Positions 1-10,980 of a stretch of DNA of 64,000 bases are shown here, piece by piece. Position numbers and translations under genes: made by a program. The DNA is taken from the NCBI GenBank assembly GCA_947069175.1, contig CAMTDV010000023.1, positions 90,580,240 to 90,644,239 on the forward strand. Reading direction: 5' to 3'. The notes under the pieces were generated by a model. The model searched no databases. It worked only from the letters and a program-made list of their open reading frames with translations, and had not been told where the DNA came from. The stretch's first letter is position 1; the number at the start of each line of letters is the position of its first letter. The stretch comes from Scalesia atractyloides (Eukaryota > Streptophyta > Magnoliopsida > Asterales > Asteraceae).

Positions 1-2500
1 GTTCGATGAAAATTAAATTGTATTCGCAATATAGTATTGTTTTTTGTACCCGATACAATAACGGAACCATAAGTAACCACTTTATCGTGTGGGCTTACTT
101 TTAACTCTAGTTATATTTTAAAAAAGAAAATTATGTTGAACCAATCACCAATTTTTCTTTAATCAATCAATTTCACCCATATCAATCTTTATAATAACTA
201 ATAAGTAAAGATAATCGGGAGAAACATGACCTAGTTATAGACCATTTATATGGTTGAATTTTCTGTATTTTTCTCCAATTAAATAATGATATTAAATAAA
301 AATGATAACAAAAGAATATATTTTTAGATGTATAATATAAGGATGTGGTTCGACTATATAGTACAATTTTTTAGAAATAGGTAAAAAGTCATAAAATACC
401 ATAATTTCAGTCATAATATACATCTAAAGCCCACAAATAACACAGTAAAGACTACTAAAACACTATATTCAAACAATAATAGTCCATAAAAACTTTAAAC
501 ACACAATCGTAAAACTATAAATATTTAACACAACATGCTAATTAACATAAAAGACAATAATGAATGTCATTCGATAATTAGAGTCTTATCATTTAAAACA
601 CAAAAACAACCAACGTATATGATGTTTTAATAATCTTCATTTTGTTATTTATGGATTTTGTGTGTATTTTATAGTTGACATTTTAGTGTTTTGTAGCCAA
701 CTTCTAGCCTATAATATGTATTTAATTATGGATTGTAATGTAAGTCTCCAAATAACAAAGTAACTTTTTTTTACTTGAAAGATTCTATTATAGTTTCTAA
801 ACTGTTTTTACCTGCAAGCTTCTATTAAAGTTTTTAAATATCATTAAATTCAAAATTATATTCGTTAAAATATTAGAAAGAAAAGAATAACGATAATAGT
901 TGTTTTTTATGAGTGAATTCTTAAAAAAAAATTTAAGATATGTTATCTGGTAGAATAGTTTGGAATTTTATGAGTGAATTCTTAAAAAAAAGATATGTTA
1001 TATGGTTGAATAGTTTGGAATTTACAATACAATAAAATTTTAATATAAAATTTAAGATTTTATATTAAAAAAGAAAGAATAATGATAATATTGTAAAAAT
1101 ACAATATTTCAAATAAAACAATTCCATCACATTCAAGTATAAAAAAAATAACCCATAAGGTATGTTTCTTTGAGATAATATAAAATCGAATATGATGTTG
1201 GCCAATGGGAGCAAAATGCTAGATGGTTAGCCAATTGTAAGATTTGGCACGTACATTCGAATAAAGTAATGGCAAAAACTACATGACAAGTACGCTTGGA
1301 AAATTGATGAATTGTGGTGGGAACTTTGAGCCACTTGGACATCTGTATTGGGATGTGGTAATATCGGGAAGGTTATTTTGACCCATTTTAATCTGTCATT
1401 ATAACTTTCTTGAAATCTTGTCTTGTTTCTTGAAATCAAAGCAACAAAATAAACTGAAATCCACAAGAAATTAGGCAGAAAGATGAGAAATGGCCACCCT
1501 GTTTATAAATACAATTAACACGCCAGTAACTTTGCCAAATATAACTGATATGCAAACTTCAACTTCTTCATATAAAATACGGATCAGTCTCGGATTCTAT
1601 TGGCAACACATCAACGAAATAAAAATAGTTACATAAAGTGTGGTGAAGTACCTACTTTTATCCCATAAGCTTTACCGAGCGTCTAAATGGTTGAGATCCC
1701 CAAACAAAGGAGCACACTCTTTACAACTTGGGATTACAATATTGGGCTACGTATGAAATGGATTTTAGATTGATAATCTCAGTTTTATTGACCGTCATAA
1801 AACCATGTCTCATACTTGTTAGATGCCAGTTACCTAATGCCCACTAATTTACGGGTATACTCATGTGTGTTGAGTATTCATATTAATAATCTTGTGTGGT
1901 TAAAAATAATGGTTTCGATGCCCTTTCAACAAAAACTTGATCCTAAACTCACATAAAACCAATTTTATATATAATATACTCAACAACAATCCTATTTTTT
2001 AATAACTAATTTCAAAGTTTGCGACTTCATTTTACTAATTAATTATATTTTTTAAATATTTATATATTCTAGTAAAAAAGTTTGGGTAATCAGATGGGTA
2101 CCACCTAATATGATACTCAGCTCAAACCCGCATTTTTTTTACTATCAATCTCATACATGATCAAATACCTGAACTGCCGTCTTACATGCTTTTAGCTTTA
2201 GGTTAGGAGGATGGGGCAGTGGGCACCCACAAGATACAAGCCCATTGCGTGCGTGATGGCGTGATACACTGCCGCTAGTGGTGTTTTTCATGCGATGATG
2301 AGAAAATATGTGACACTTATCGTGTTCGTGAAGGTAGTGATTGTTTGGAAACTAGCCACTGTGAAACGGTTATAATGTCATTGGAGATCAAAAAATAATA
2401 AATAAAAACAAATTTAAACCCTTTAAACACATCCAACCTTTTAACAATTTTGTACACATATCATTTCTCAAAAAACACAATATAACACCCATTTTTCAAC
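1..2500. other. AT-rich intergenic DNA, no gene seen
   Basis: No open frame here has recognisable protein similarity; the short frames around 1133-1466 have low-complexity AT-driven composition. The only internal structure seen is the short tandem duplication at 906-1023. The part from about 2205 (a G-rich stretch followed by a CAAT/TATA-poor leader) may be the upstream end of the Harbinger-like relic that follows, judged by its position only. Confidence 0.5.
906..1023. repeat. Two-copy tandem duplication (about 60 bp unit)
   Basis: Two adjacent copies start with TTATGAGTGAATTC followed by an A-run, a GATATGTTAT core and a GAATAGTTTGGAATTT end. The second copy is a few bases shorter in the A-run. 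No coding content. Confidence 0.75.
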
Positions 2501-2504
2501 CAAT

Positions 2505-3640
2505 GAATATGGAAGGTTCAAGCAAAAATACGTCGGCTACAAAGAAAAATTAGGCCGAAGGTTTGTGCTAATCTGAGCGAACCCAGAATCGTTTATAAGA
2601 CGACTCGATACCTACACCCACACAACCGTTTCCCACCCTACCGTATCCACATTATCCACAACACTTCTTCCAACCCAACATGCCAGCCCAAGTCTCAAAC
2701 GGTCATTTTACTTCATCTCCCGACCTGATGGACGGCCAAATTCTCGAACGTTTCGTATATCGCGATCCTTACTCTCAACGCAAAACCATCCATTTCGTAA
2801 CTTGGTACTCCTACTCGGGGCATGGATCAAATGATGAGCAAATTGATGGATTTAAATAAAAAATGAATCGATTTAATGCGTGGTACATACAAAAGGTACA
2901 TTACTCTGTTACATTTTTATTGACAAAATGTAAAATATATACACTTTATGTTTTACCATCTTTTTAATTGTATATTTTTTAAATATATCAGCTTCACAGT
3001 TAACCAAGTGGAATAATTGACATGAATGTCATCCAAAGAGCCCTAAGCGAGTATGCAAGACTCTACTTGAAGTAAGAGTTCATTCACTTGGCGGTATGGG
3101 AGATTGCGAGGGATCATGAAAAATGGATACACATTCCGTTGATTGATCTTGATGGCCCAATGGGTACTCATGGCTGTTCTAAAAAACGACCAAAACATCA
3201 AAATCAGGAAATTTCACAATCTCAACGGACGGGTTATAAAGCAACATTCCCGACATCAATTTAATAGACGACTCAACCGAGGAACAAGGCCGCAACGGAG
3301 GAAATGTGTCGATTCGTCAACAAGCAAAGGGAAAGAAGGTTGGTTGGATGCCATGACTGAATTCAAGTAAGGGAAATTAATGGGGGTATAAAGAACGGTG
3401 CCATATGTTTGTGGATTCAAAGTTAAAAAGAGACGTTCAATACATGAAACACTTGCTTGTGGTAGAGAAGAACAAGGATTTGAAAGTTCTGAGTCAACCA
3501 GATGAAAACGCCCAACGGTCGATACTCATAAAACGTAAACGGGAAATTTGTGCGCAGTGGAATTGCCCACTAACTTTTAGGTTGTTTCTTCGGCAAATTC
3601 GGTCATTTTTTGCAAAGGCGTTTAGGGTTTTTTAGGGTAT
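2505..3640 (+). pseudogene. Decayed Myb/SANT-like ORF of PIF/Harbinger-associated type
   Basis: The region reads in shifting plus-strand frames like the small Myb/SANT (NAM-associated) proteins that accompany plant PIF/Harbinger transposons. There is an N-terminal low-complexity Asn/Pro/Gln part near 2640-2860. In the C-terminal half, a poly-hydrophilic KxxRGKGKK-like stretch near 3290-3340 is followed by a Lys/Arg-rich helix up to about 3600. The best remaining frames are 3143-3370 and 3405-3635, separated by a stop and a frameshift. These proteins normally bind DNA together with the transposase; no transposase is present here. I assign it by remembered domain layout, so the family call is tentative. 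It resembles the relic at 42390-43270 in style but is a different, separately decayed copy. Confidence 0.35.
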
Positions 3641-4272
3641 GAAATTCTATTTTTGTCTGTATTTTTTTTTAAGTTTAATGCAATTTATATTTATTTCTTT
3701 TTCATATTTTACTTTAATTAAAAAATATTGGTGTTTTTAATATTTTATTTAAAGAAACAAAAAACAAACTAGTGATGGAATGTGATGGGTGTTGAATTGT
3801 GATGAGTGAAATGTAATGAAAGGTGAAAAAAAATGAGTTGTCAAATGCTAAATGCTTATCCTTGGGTGCATGGAAACGTAAATAGTTTTTTTTTATGTTT
3901 TAATAAATAAATTATTATTTTTAAGTAAACCCATTCTCATGAAAAACATAATGGAATTATTCGATAAAAAATATAGTGATTTATTTTTATATTAACTTCC
4001 AAAATGTAATTATTTGTCCCATATAAAAAAAAAACTCCCACTTGGAATTCCTTTTGGTTTTTCATGTTTGATTTGTTTACCAGAAAAGAAACAAATTTGA
4101 TTGGTCAAAAATTTACATAATATCCTTATATTATTTTTTACATAAAAGACTAAAATAAAATGTGTTTGGATTTTGCATAGATACTCTTCCAGAAGTCTTA
4201 TTCATTCGGATAGATCAGCACTCTCTCAACAATACGTTTTGCATGCTAACATGAATTTTTATTATATATTGT
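3641..4272. other. AT-rich spacer, no gene seen
   Basis: Poly-A/T tracts and short direct repeats of a GTGATG-type motif occur near 3770-3830. No coding frame or terminal repeat could be supported. Confidence 0.5.
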
Positions 4273-4321
4273 TATATTATAACTATAATTATAATTATAA
4301 TTATAATTATAATTATAATTG
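4273..4321. repeat. Hexanucleotide microsatellite (ATTATA)n
   Basis: About eight uninterrupted copies of a six-base ATTATA unit. The short frame that runs through it (a YNYNYN repeat) is a product of the microsatellite and not a gene. Confidence 0.9.
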
Positions 4322-4429
4322 TGATCGAAGTCAACCAGTTATATATTATCACATTTAGAAAACTTAAGAATGGAGTAAACTAGTTATGCCCAGTTTGCGT
4401 TATAGGACGGTAGGCTGAGTGTTTCTCAA

Positions 4430-5010
4430 ACATAAAATATGCAATTAAAATTTTGCTAAAAAAAACTAAAACGATGGCAAAATCATAATTTTGAGCTCGG
4501 AGAAAACTGTAATTTGTTAGGACTAATGAGCGAGTGTTAGGCACCTGCTTGACACGAAAAAAATTTAAATTGAGTCAACCAATTAACACAAAACACTTTT
4601 ACAGTTTTGATAAAAAAAACTAAAACGATAGCAATACTATAATTTTGAGCTAGGGCAAAATTGCAATTTTTGGCTAGGATAAAATCGTAATTTAACAAAA
4701 GCTAAAGCGATGGCAATACTGTAATTTTTAACCAGTGGCAAAATCGTAACTTTAAACAGGGGCAAATTCATAATTGTTAACTGATGGTAGAATCGTATCA
4801 TACACGGGCCAACGAGGATTTAAAAAAAACTAAAATAATGACAATTATGTAATTTTTAACTGGGGGCAAAATTGTAATTTGCCAAAAGTTAAACCGATGG
4901 CAATACTATAATTTTTAACCAGGCAAAATTTTAACTTTGATTACAGGGAAAATTCGTAATTTTGAACAAAGGTAAAACCGTAATATATACCTGGACCAAT
5001 GGGGAGTGCC
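4430..5010. repeat. Degenerate array of GGCAAAATCGTAATTTT-like units
   Basis: A motif close to GGCAAAATCGTAATTT recurs roughly a dozen times at irregular spacing (about 20-45 bp), often preceded by AACTAAAACGATGG. Two larger blocks end in similar GAGTG(T/C)(T/C)AGGCA sequences near 4530 and 5000. This looks like an old short-unit array, perhaps the body of a non-autonomous DNA element; no terminal inverted repeats were identified. Confidence 0.6.
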
Positions 5011-5370
5011 AGGCAGTTGCCTTGCACTATTCCCCTTTCTTCCTTTTGTATATATATGAAATTGTATATATATGAAATGAAATAAAATTAGATGAAGTAA
5101 CCTATGGATAGCTGCGAAAGCAAGGGAATTCAATTATTACCGGTTCGGTTCATAATTGTACTTGCAAATGCTACATTAAACGAAAAAGAAAACCAAAAGT
5201 TGTAACATAACAAAAACATTAGCCATATGTTTATGATTTTTAAGCGCTAAAAAATAACTTACTGCAGTGTCAACTTTTTTACAAATCATAATCTTATTCG
5301 TTATTGAATCTTGTTATCTAGATATGTATATATTAAACCATTTCACATTTATATGACCTGTATATACTAA

Positions 5371-6272
5371 TATAACACACCCATTATTTTTGAAGTGACA
5401 ATCTTAAGTCTAATTTTTTGTTCTGAGCGAAGAATGTTAAATTGTTCCTACCTCTATTCCTAAACTACACAATAAATCCAAATTTTACCCCACACCAAGA
5501 ATTATACCCTAGTCGTCTCCAAGAGGCAAAGGCCTCTATCACGTAGCCAAAGCTGAAATCAGGGGCGGAGTTAGTGTGTCTGACAACTGTGGTCAAATCA
5601 GGTAAACCCTAATTGTGCCTAAACCATAATTATACGTACAACTCACATGACTAATGAAACGATACCGATCATGCCTCGGATGAGTCCAAGGGTACTTATA
5701 GTTAACATATGAACAATAATGGCAAACAATGCGAAATTGGGGCCTCAGTGTGCTAAAAACAAGTTAAACGGGGGATTACTAAGCAATGCGTAAACTGGAT
5801 AATTATCATTTAAACACGAACGAAAGTGCCGTAAGTGATTCTAGGGAGACGAAATTGCTTAGACATAAGATTTGAACTTAACATAAGAATTGAGGTCTTA
5901 ACAGATAGGGTCACGTTAAATGAAACAACTTTCGATAGCAGAACGTCTTCGATTTTAAGGCACACGGAAACAACCAAACATACATTGTACAGATTATTCA
6001 AGCCGAAAAACACTTGTAACACTAAAATAATGTAGTTTAAGTAAAAAATATCAAATCATCCGGGTTTTCGTTGTTGGTGGGTTTGTTTTTCAAAATTTAA
6101 AAAACCGCATGAAAAACGGGCGAAACAGCTTCCATTTACCCAACCCAGGGCATGTTTAAGACCCGATAACGAACCTAAACATCACAATAATCATCCAAAC
6201 CTGCCCTAAACTGCTATTGACTAGTCAAAGGGGCCCATGTGGGACCCCCTTGTTTCGATCGCGATTATAAAC
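5371..6272 (+). mobile_element. LTR of Tekay-like element E, left part
   Basis: The segment begins with TATAACACACCC, a plausible decayed form of the TGTAACACCC start seen in the other Tekay-type LTRs, and runs to a putative TATA box (GATTATAAACC) that is cut by element A. The remainder of the LTR resumes at 28873. The joined length is about 3.3 kb, similar to A's LTR. Orientation is plus because the far end reads CGGGATGTGACA. No primer-binding site follows the far end and no target duplication is visible, so this is probably a solo LTR or a truncated element. The left boundary is uncertain. Confidence 0.5.
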
Positions 6273-7179
6273 TGTCACACCCCGGATTTCTGACCCTGAA
6301 ATCCATACACCGGTGGGCCCGGGAGGGGAGTATCATGACAACAGTTGATAACATCATAGTCAATTAAACGTGGCACAGCGGAAGTCTTGGAGTAAAATTA
6401 CTATTACAAACCGAATGTTCGAAAATACAAAATAATATATAAGCTAGTAATAGAAGATCCACAGGTGGATCATAGAATGTACAAGAAAGATTACAAAACA
6501 AACTTTAGGCAGATCTAAGGATTTACAAGAATCCTCTTATTCTCTACCGAGCAGCTTCCGGCTTAATTTCGTGTTGTACCTGCAGATTAGTCTTTGGAGG
6601 ATACGTCAGCTTACGCTGGTAAATACACCAAACTGACTCATTTTAAAAATATTAAAAATGATTTCAAGTGCAAACGGCACAAAATCTTTTATTATCTTAG
6701 GAAGGTTAACAATGCAATGGACCATGCAATAATAATTTACCATATCCCAAGCCCTTATAGGGGAAATAAGTTGAGAGTATTTACCTGAGATTGCTTTCTT
6801 CTTTTATTTTTAAATAACTCAGCCGTATACAAAAGTACCTAGTGCAGATAGCTTTTACCGAGAAGGCTCTAGTCTGGATTATGGCATAAACTAGCCAATT
6901 AAATACTAACGGTTGTATAAACCGAATAGTGTATATGATCATTACATATAACGCTTGATTAAACGATGATCAGATAGAATGTAGTTTAAACCGACAAGTA
7001 ATTGACTTGTATAATATGGGTAAACTATAAACATTCTGGATTTTGAACTTAAAATGATAAGGTTAAACCCATTACGGTTGAATTCCGTAAAATAGTCACA
7101 TATACGTAACTGTGCGCATAATAGCGATATCGGGTAATCGGATAAGTTATGGACAAGTTCTATATGCCATTATACTTTA

Positions 7180-7930
7180 AATAAGTTAAGATATTAGTAG
7201 GATATCAACCTGTATGCCCGTTGAGGTTTTAAAACGAAATTATGCCTTATAGGGGCATTTCGGTAATTTCATATCGTATAAAAAGAACTTAAATAAAATT
7301 TAAGTTTATGATCATGAGCATTCTGGAAAAATAATTTATTTATTATATAATATCAGTAGGATATCAAATATATGTGTATTTTACCTTTTATGACCAAGCT
7401 ATGCACCGAAGGGGCATTTTGGTCATTTTACACATAGTTTATAAATTATTTGGGATTCTGAGTTTATAATAAGTACCTACAGTAAATATGTTTAAAATAA
7501 GTTTTAAATTCAGTAGGTAACAAGTCTTGGTCCACTAATATGGTTTAAAACCATACTATGCGCCGAAACGGCGTTTATGTCGTAAAGTGATGTCTTTAAG
7601 CGATGTTTATGAAAACTGATGTTTGGATCAGACTAAAATGTTTAAAATATGTTATTTAATATAACATATCAGTAGGTAAGTGATTTACCTTGAAAGATTT
7701 GATTAAAACTATTTTATAAGCCACAGGGGCTAAAACCGTCATTTATCGACATAGTTTAAGGACTTGTTTAAAAACTCAGTTTATAACTTGGTTTAATATC
7801 CCAAATAATCCTACTTATGATATTACATTAGTAGAAATTTATTTTCAAGTTCATTACCATTTGAAACCTTGTTTTATGAAAAAGGGCATTTTGGTCAAAG
7901 ATGGCATAATTATGGAACTTGCGCATAAAC
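7180..7930. repeat. Degenerate tandem repeat inside LTR A, about 157-bp period
   Basis: A TATCAGTAGGATATCAA-like motif recurs near 7192, 7349, 7510, 7668 and 7822, each time followed by a GGGGCATTTTGGTCATTT-like motif about 50 bp on. Roughly five diverged units. This segment is missing from the shortened LTR at 27980-28872. Confidence 0.6.
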
Positions 7931-8570
7931 TTGGATTCTGATTATGATCATGTAATATAACCTCAGAGGGTTATGCTATATTATATTATGATCATAATGC
8001 AACTTTAGATCAGTGGTTAACTAATCTAAATCGGGTCAGAATCGAAAGTCAAAGAGAAGTCAAACCTTGCGACTTTCGGTTGCGAACCGACCCTAGAACT
8101 GAAATTGACGAGCTGAACATGTTCATACATGTTCTAATAATTATTACCAACTTGTTTAAGTGTTAAAACAGGTTCATAACATGTATAAGATCAATTTATG
8201 ATTTTTCCGAAAAATGGCCTGTTTGACTTTTTAATATCATAACTTTGACCCGAATTGGTCTAGCAAACATGATCTTCAGGAGGTGCCCTTTATAGGGACT
8301 AACACCTACCTTACTATGATCACTTAGCCATGTTCATTTTTAACAATGGCTGAACCATAATGGTCTTAACCGAAAGTCAAAGCGTTTTACGTAAACCGCT
8401 TGACTTTAGGCTATAGAAGCCTATAAACGAAAATGCACAAGGAAGGAACACTTACCAGTGATTCCTAGATGCAAAAGAACTATGTTGGACTGCTCCTTGT
8501 AGTTAGGAACTTCTAGAGGAGGGAGAAGAGTGAATAAGAAAGGTGCAAGTTGAAATGGTGAACTTAAGCA

Positions 8571-8579
8571 CCTATTTAT
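8571..8579 (-). promoter_or_regulatory. TATA box of LTR A
   Basis: Minus-strand TATAAATAG in the middle of the LTR, with the GC-rich block about 160 bp upstream in element orientation. The same octamer lies at the equivalent place in the LTRs of C, and a TATAAATAA form in B. Confidence 0.6.
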
Positions 8580-8740
8580 AGTTGGAGAGCTCAAAGGAGG
8601 TGAAGCCAGGTGTCTAGGGGTGTAAGAAGAAGCTTACAAGTGCCCCAAAACGTGTCATAGCTTATTAGGAAGGCCATTGTTTTGATTTAATGGTTTTGGA
8701 GCTTTGCTTGGGCTCCAAAACAAACTTTTGCTGCAGGTCT

Positions 8741-8795
8741 GTTCTCGCGGGGCGCGAGAGACACAGGCCGGGTCTCTCGCGGCCCGCGACCACCC
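8741..8795. repeat. GC-rich inverted-repeat block in LTR A
   Basis: A short CpG-rich stretch in otherwise AT-rich DNA, containing CGCGGGGCGCGAGAG and CTCTCGCGGCCCGCG, which can pair with each other or fold on themselves. It lies just upstream of the TATA box in element orientation. Blocks of the same kind but different sequence lie at matching places in C and solo LTR G. Confidence 0.6.
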
Positions 8796-9069
8796 CTATT
8801 CAGTTTTAAAATTTGATACTTTGGCCCCTAAACTATATAAAGCTTATAAAAACGATTTTAAATACTATTTTGGCACTTTTAGCCTACGTAGCCAATATTG
8901 GCATACCCGGGATTATGCCCGGACATTGTCAAGCTCTCGGTTCGTTAAAAGGTCACTCAGAGGTATAAATTAACATGTTGACATTTTTAATCCCTCCATT
9001 ATCCAACTTTCACATATTTACAAAATTGAACTCTCTCGTCCAACAAATGGTACGTATGAGAGTTAGGAC

Positions 9070-9312
9070 TTCACAAAGGATCACTTAGAGGCTTATCACA
9101 AGCATGTTGATTCCGATGTCACTCAGAGGCTAGGCATGTTGACGTATTAGTCTCTCAGAGGCCAAGTTTCAAGCATGTTGACATATCAGTCACTAAGAGG
9201 CTAATGATTTAAGCATGTTGACGTATCAGTCACTCAGAGGCTATTATTTATGCATGTTGACATCGGTTCGTCACTCAGAGGCTCAATCTTGAGCATGTTG
9301 ACGCCTTTAGTC
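9070..9312. repeat. Tandem array of about 40-bp units near the U3 end of LTR A
   Basis: Six to seven units combine TCACTCAGAGGCT with GCATGTTGACRTAT. In element orientation they form the first 300 bp of U3, where enhancers usually lie. Each unit carries a TTGAC core, the centre of the WRKY-binding W-box. The shortened LTR keeps only about four to five units (28613-28790). Confidence 0.75.
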
Positions 9313-9388
9313 CTTATTGGTCTTTAACAGACAATTATATAAAATACAACACGTGTCACTATATTATTGGACACGATTTTACAGGGTG

Positions 9389-10975
9389 TTACATCCTCAC
9401 CCCCTTAAAAGAAATCTCGACCTCGAGATTTTGTTCAAAAAGATGGGGGTATTTTTGTCGCATAGTGGACTCAACCTCCCATGTATACTTAGGACCTCTA
9501 AAAGCGTCCCACTTAACCTTTACTATAGGTATCATCTTTCTTCGGAGCTTCTTAACATGTCGATCCTCGATCGAAATTGGTTTCTCAATGAACCTCAGAT
9601 TTTCATCAATTTGCACCTCATTGTGCGACATTGCTAGCGACTCATCGGCTAGACATTTCTTAAGATTAGATATGTGGAATACATCATGGATTCCATTAAG
9701 CTCCTCTAGCAACCTGAGCTTATAAGCTACAGTGCCGACACATTCGATTATCTCGAAGGGTCCTATATATCTAGGGCTTAACTTGCCCTTCTTTCCAAAA
9801 CGCATCACACCTTTCCAGGGTGATACTTTTAGCATGACCTTGTCCCCTACTTGGAACTTAAGAGGTTTACGCCTCTTGTCAGCATAGCTCTTCTGCCTAT
9901 CCCTGGCAGCTTTGAGACGATCACGGATTTGCATAATCTTTTCCGTGGTCTCCAGGACAATCTCAGGTCCTGACAGTTGGGCCTCCCCAACTTCTGCCCA
10001 ACATACGGGCGTTCTACATTTTCTCCAATACAAGGCCTCAAAAGGAGCAGTCTTGATACTTATATGATAGCTATTATTATAGGAGAATTCTATTAGTGGT
10101 AAGTGGTCATCCCAACTTCCACCTAAATCAATCACACATGCCCTAAGCATGTCTTCGAGTGTTTGGATGGTACGCTCACTCTGACCATCAGTCTGCGGAT
10201 GGTAAGCCGTACTAATATTTAATCGTGTGCCTAACGATTGTTGGAAACTTTTCCAAAAGTGAGATGTGTATCTAGTATCTCTATCGGATATAATAGATAC
10301 TGGCATACCGTGTAGGGACACTATCTTGTCCACATACAACTTAGCCAATTTATCTGAATTATATGTCTCTTTAATTGGCAAGAAGTGAGCTGACTTAGTC
10401 AGTCTATCCACTATGACCCAAATAGTGTCCTTACCACTTTTGGTCTTAGGTAACTTGGTAATCAAATCCATAGTTACCATTTCCCATTTCCAAGTGGGAA
10501 TTTCAAGTTGTTGTAGAAGTCCTGACGGTTTCTGATGTTCGGCCTTAACTTGCAAACACGTCAGACACTTAGCTACATATGTGGCTATGGATTTCTTCAA
10601 ACCCATCCACCAATAATTTCTCTTCAAATCTTGATACATTTTGTCACCACCCGGTTGAACAGAGTATCTTGAATTATGCGCTTCCTGGAGGATTAGATCT
10701 CTAAGTCCTCCAAAGATCGGAACCCAAATTCTATCATTAAATCTTAGGATTCCATCATTTCGAGGCGTTAACTGATCCACAGTTTCGCCTAATCCCTCAT
10801 TAGGGATATTATCCTCTAACAAGGCTTGCTTCTGCGCATCTAATAGCTTCTCACTTAAGCTATTTCTGAGCTCAATGCTCTTAGTGTTAATCCTTATAGG
10901 TTTCACCTTTTCCTTGCGACTTAAGGCATAGGCAACTACATTTGCCTCCTCGATGGTAGCGAATCTCACTATCAT
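9389..10975 (-). CDS. Element A integrase with chromodomain-like C-terminus (pol fragment, open)
   Basis: A 528-codon uninterrupted frame. Residues about 1-25 are the end of RNaseH, with the usual ADALSRK motif changed to AYALSRK. A zinc-binding region follows: EAHNSRYS at about 95 and KCLTC at about 137. Its second histidine (SVHPG in B) is glutamine here, so the HHCC site lacks one ligand. The DDE core shows MDLITK, ISDRDTRY and GQSERTIQ, with all three acidic residues. A GPF/GPY region (RYIGPFEII) precedes a chromodomain-like tail (RRKMIPIVKVKW, then GPKYTWEVE) ending in KYPHLF. Integrase joins the cDNA to chromosomal DNA. This is the best-preserved pol segment in the window, although its 5' end is separated from RNaseH by a small frameshift pair near 10950-11010. 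Confidence 0.9.
   Translation of the reverse strand: MIVRFATIEEANVVAYALSRKEKVKPIRINTKSIELRNSLSEKLLDAQKQALLEDNIPNEGLGETVDQLTPRNDGILRFNDRIWVPIFGGLRDLILQEAHNSRYSVQPGGDKMYQDLKRNYWWMGLKKSIATYVAKCLTCLQVKAEHQKPSGLLQQLEIPTWKWEMVTMDLITKLPKTKSGKDTIWVIVDRLTKSAHFLPIKETYNSDKLAKLYVDKIVSLHGMPVSIISDRDTRYTSHFWKSFQQSLGTRLNISTAYHPQTDGQSERTIQTLEDMLRACVIDLGGSWDDHLPLIEFSYNNSYHISIKTAPFEALYWRKCRTPVCWAEVGEAQLSGPEIVLETTEKIMQIRDRLKAARDRQKSYADKRRKPLKFQVGDKVMLKVSPWKGVMRFGKKGKLSPRYIGPFEIIECVGTVAYKLRLLEELNGIHDVFHISNLKKCLADESLAMSHNEVQIDENLRFIEKPISIEDRHVKKLRRKMIPIVKVKWDAFRGPKYTWEVESTMRQKYPHLFEQNLEVEISFKGVRM
9394..9406 (-). promoter_or_regulatory. Polypurine tract of element A
   Basis: Minus-strand AAGGGGGTGAGGA lies directly against the 3' LTR, the expected plus-strand DNA primer site. 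It overlaps the last codons of pol, whose stop lies just inside the LTR. Confidence 0.8.
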
Positions 10976-10980
10976 AATCG

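Larger units (their letters stand above)
6273..9393 (-). repeat. Element A 3' LTR (full length, about 3.1 kb)
   Basis: Runs from TGTCACACCCCGGATTTC to ACAGGGTGTTACA on the plus strand. The polypurine tract abuts its right edge, so on the element's strand it is the 3' LTR. The same ends are found in the shortened copy at 27980-28872. It contains a TATA box (8571-8579), a GC-rich inverted-repeat block (8741-8795), a degenerate long-period repeat (about 7180-7930) and an enhancer-like short-unit array (9070-9312). The small open frame at 6594-6788 on the opposite strand is also present in the other LTR copy but has no recognisable domain. Confidence 0.9.

Noticed and set aside
1133..1466. Two overlapping minus-strand frames of 69 and 79 codons
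   Set aside because: No domain, no homologous words, and composition expected of AT-rich spacer.
6594..6788. 64-codon frame repeated at 28297-28491
   Set aside because: Present twice because it lies in both LTRs of element A, antisense to the element, with no domain or start context.
9070..9312. Short repeats with variable spacers, CRISPR-like
   Set aside because: Lies within an LTR, the spacers are related to one another, and the host is a plant.
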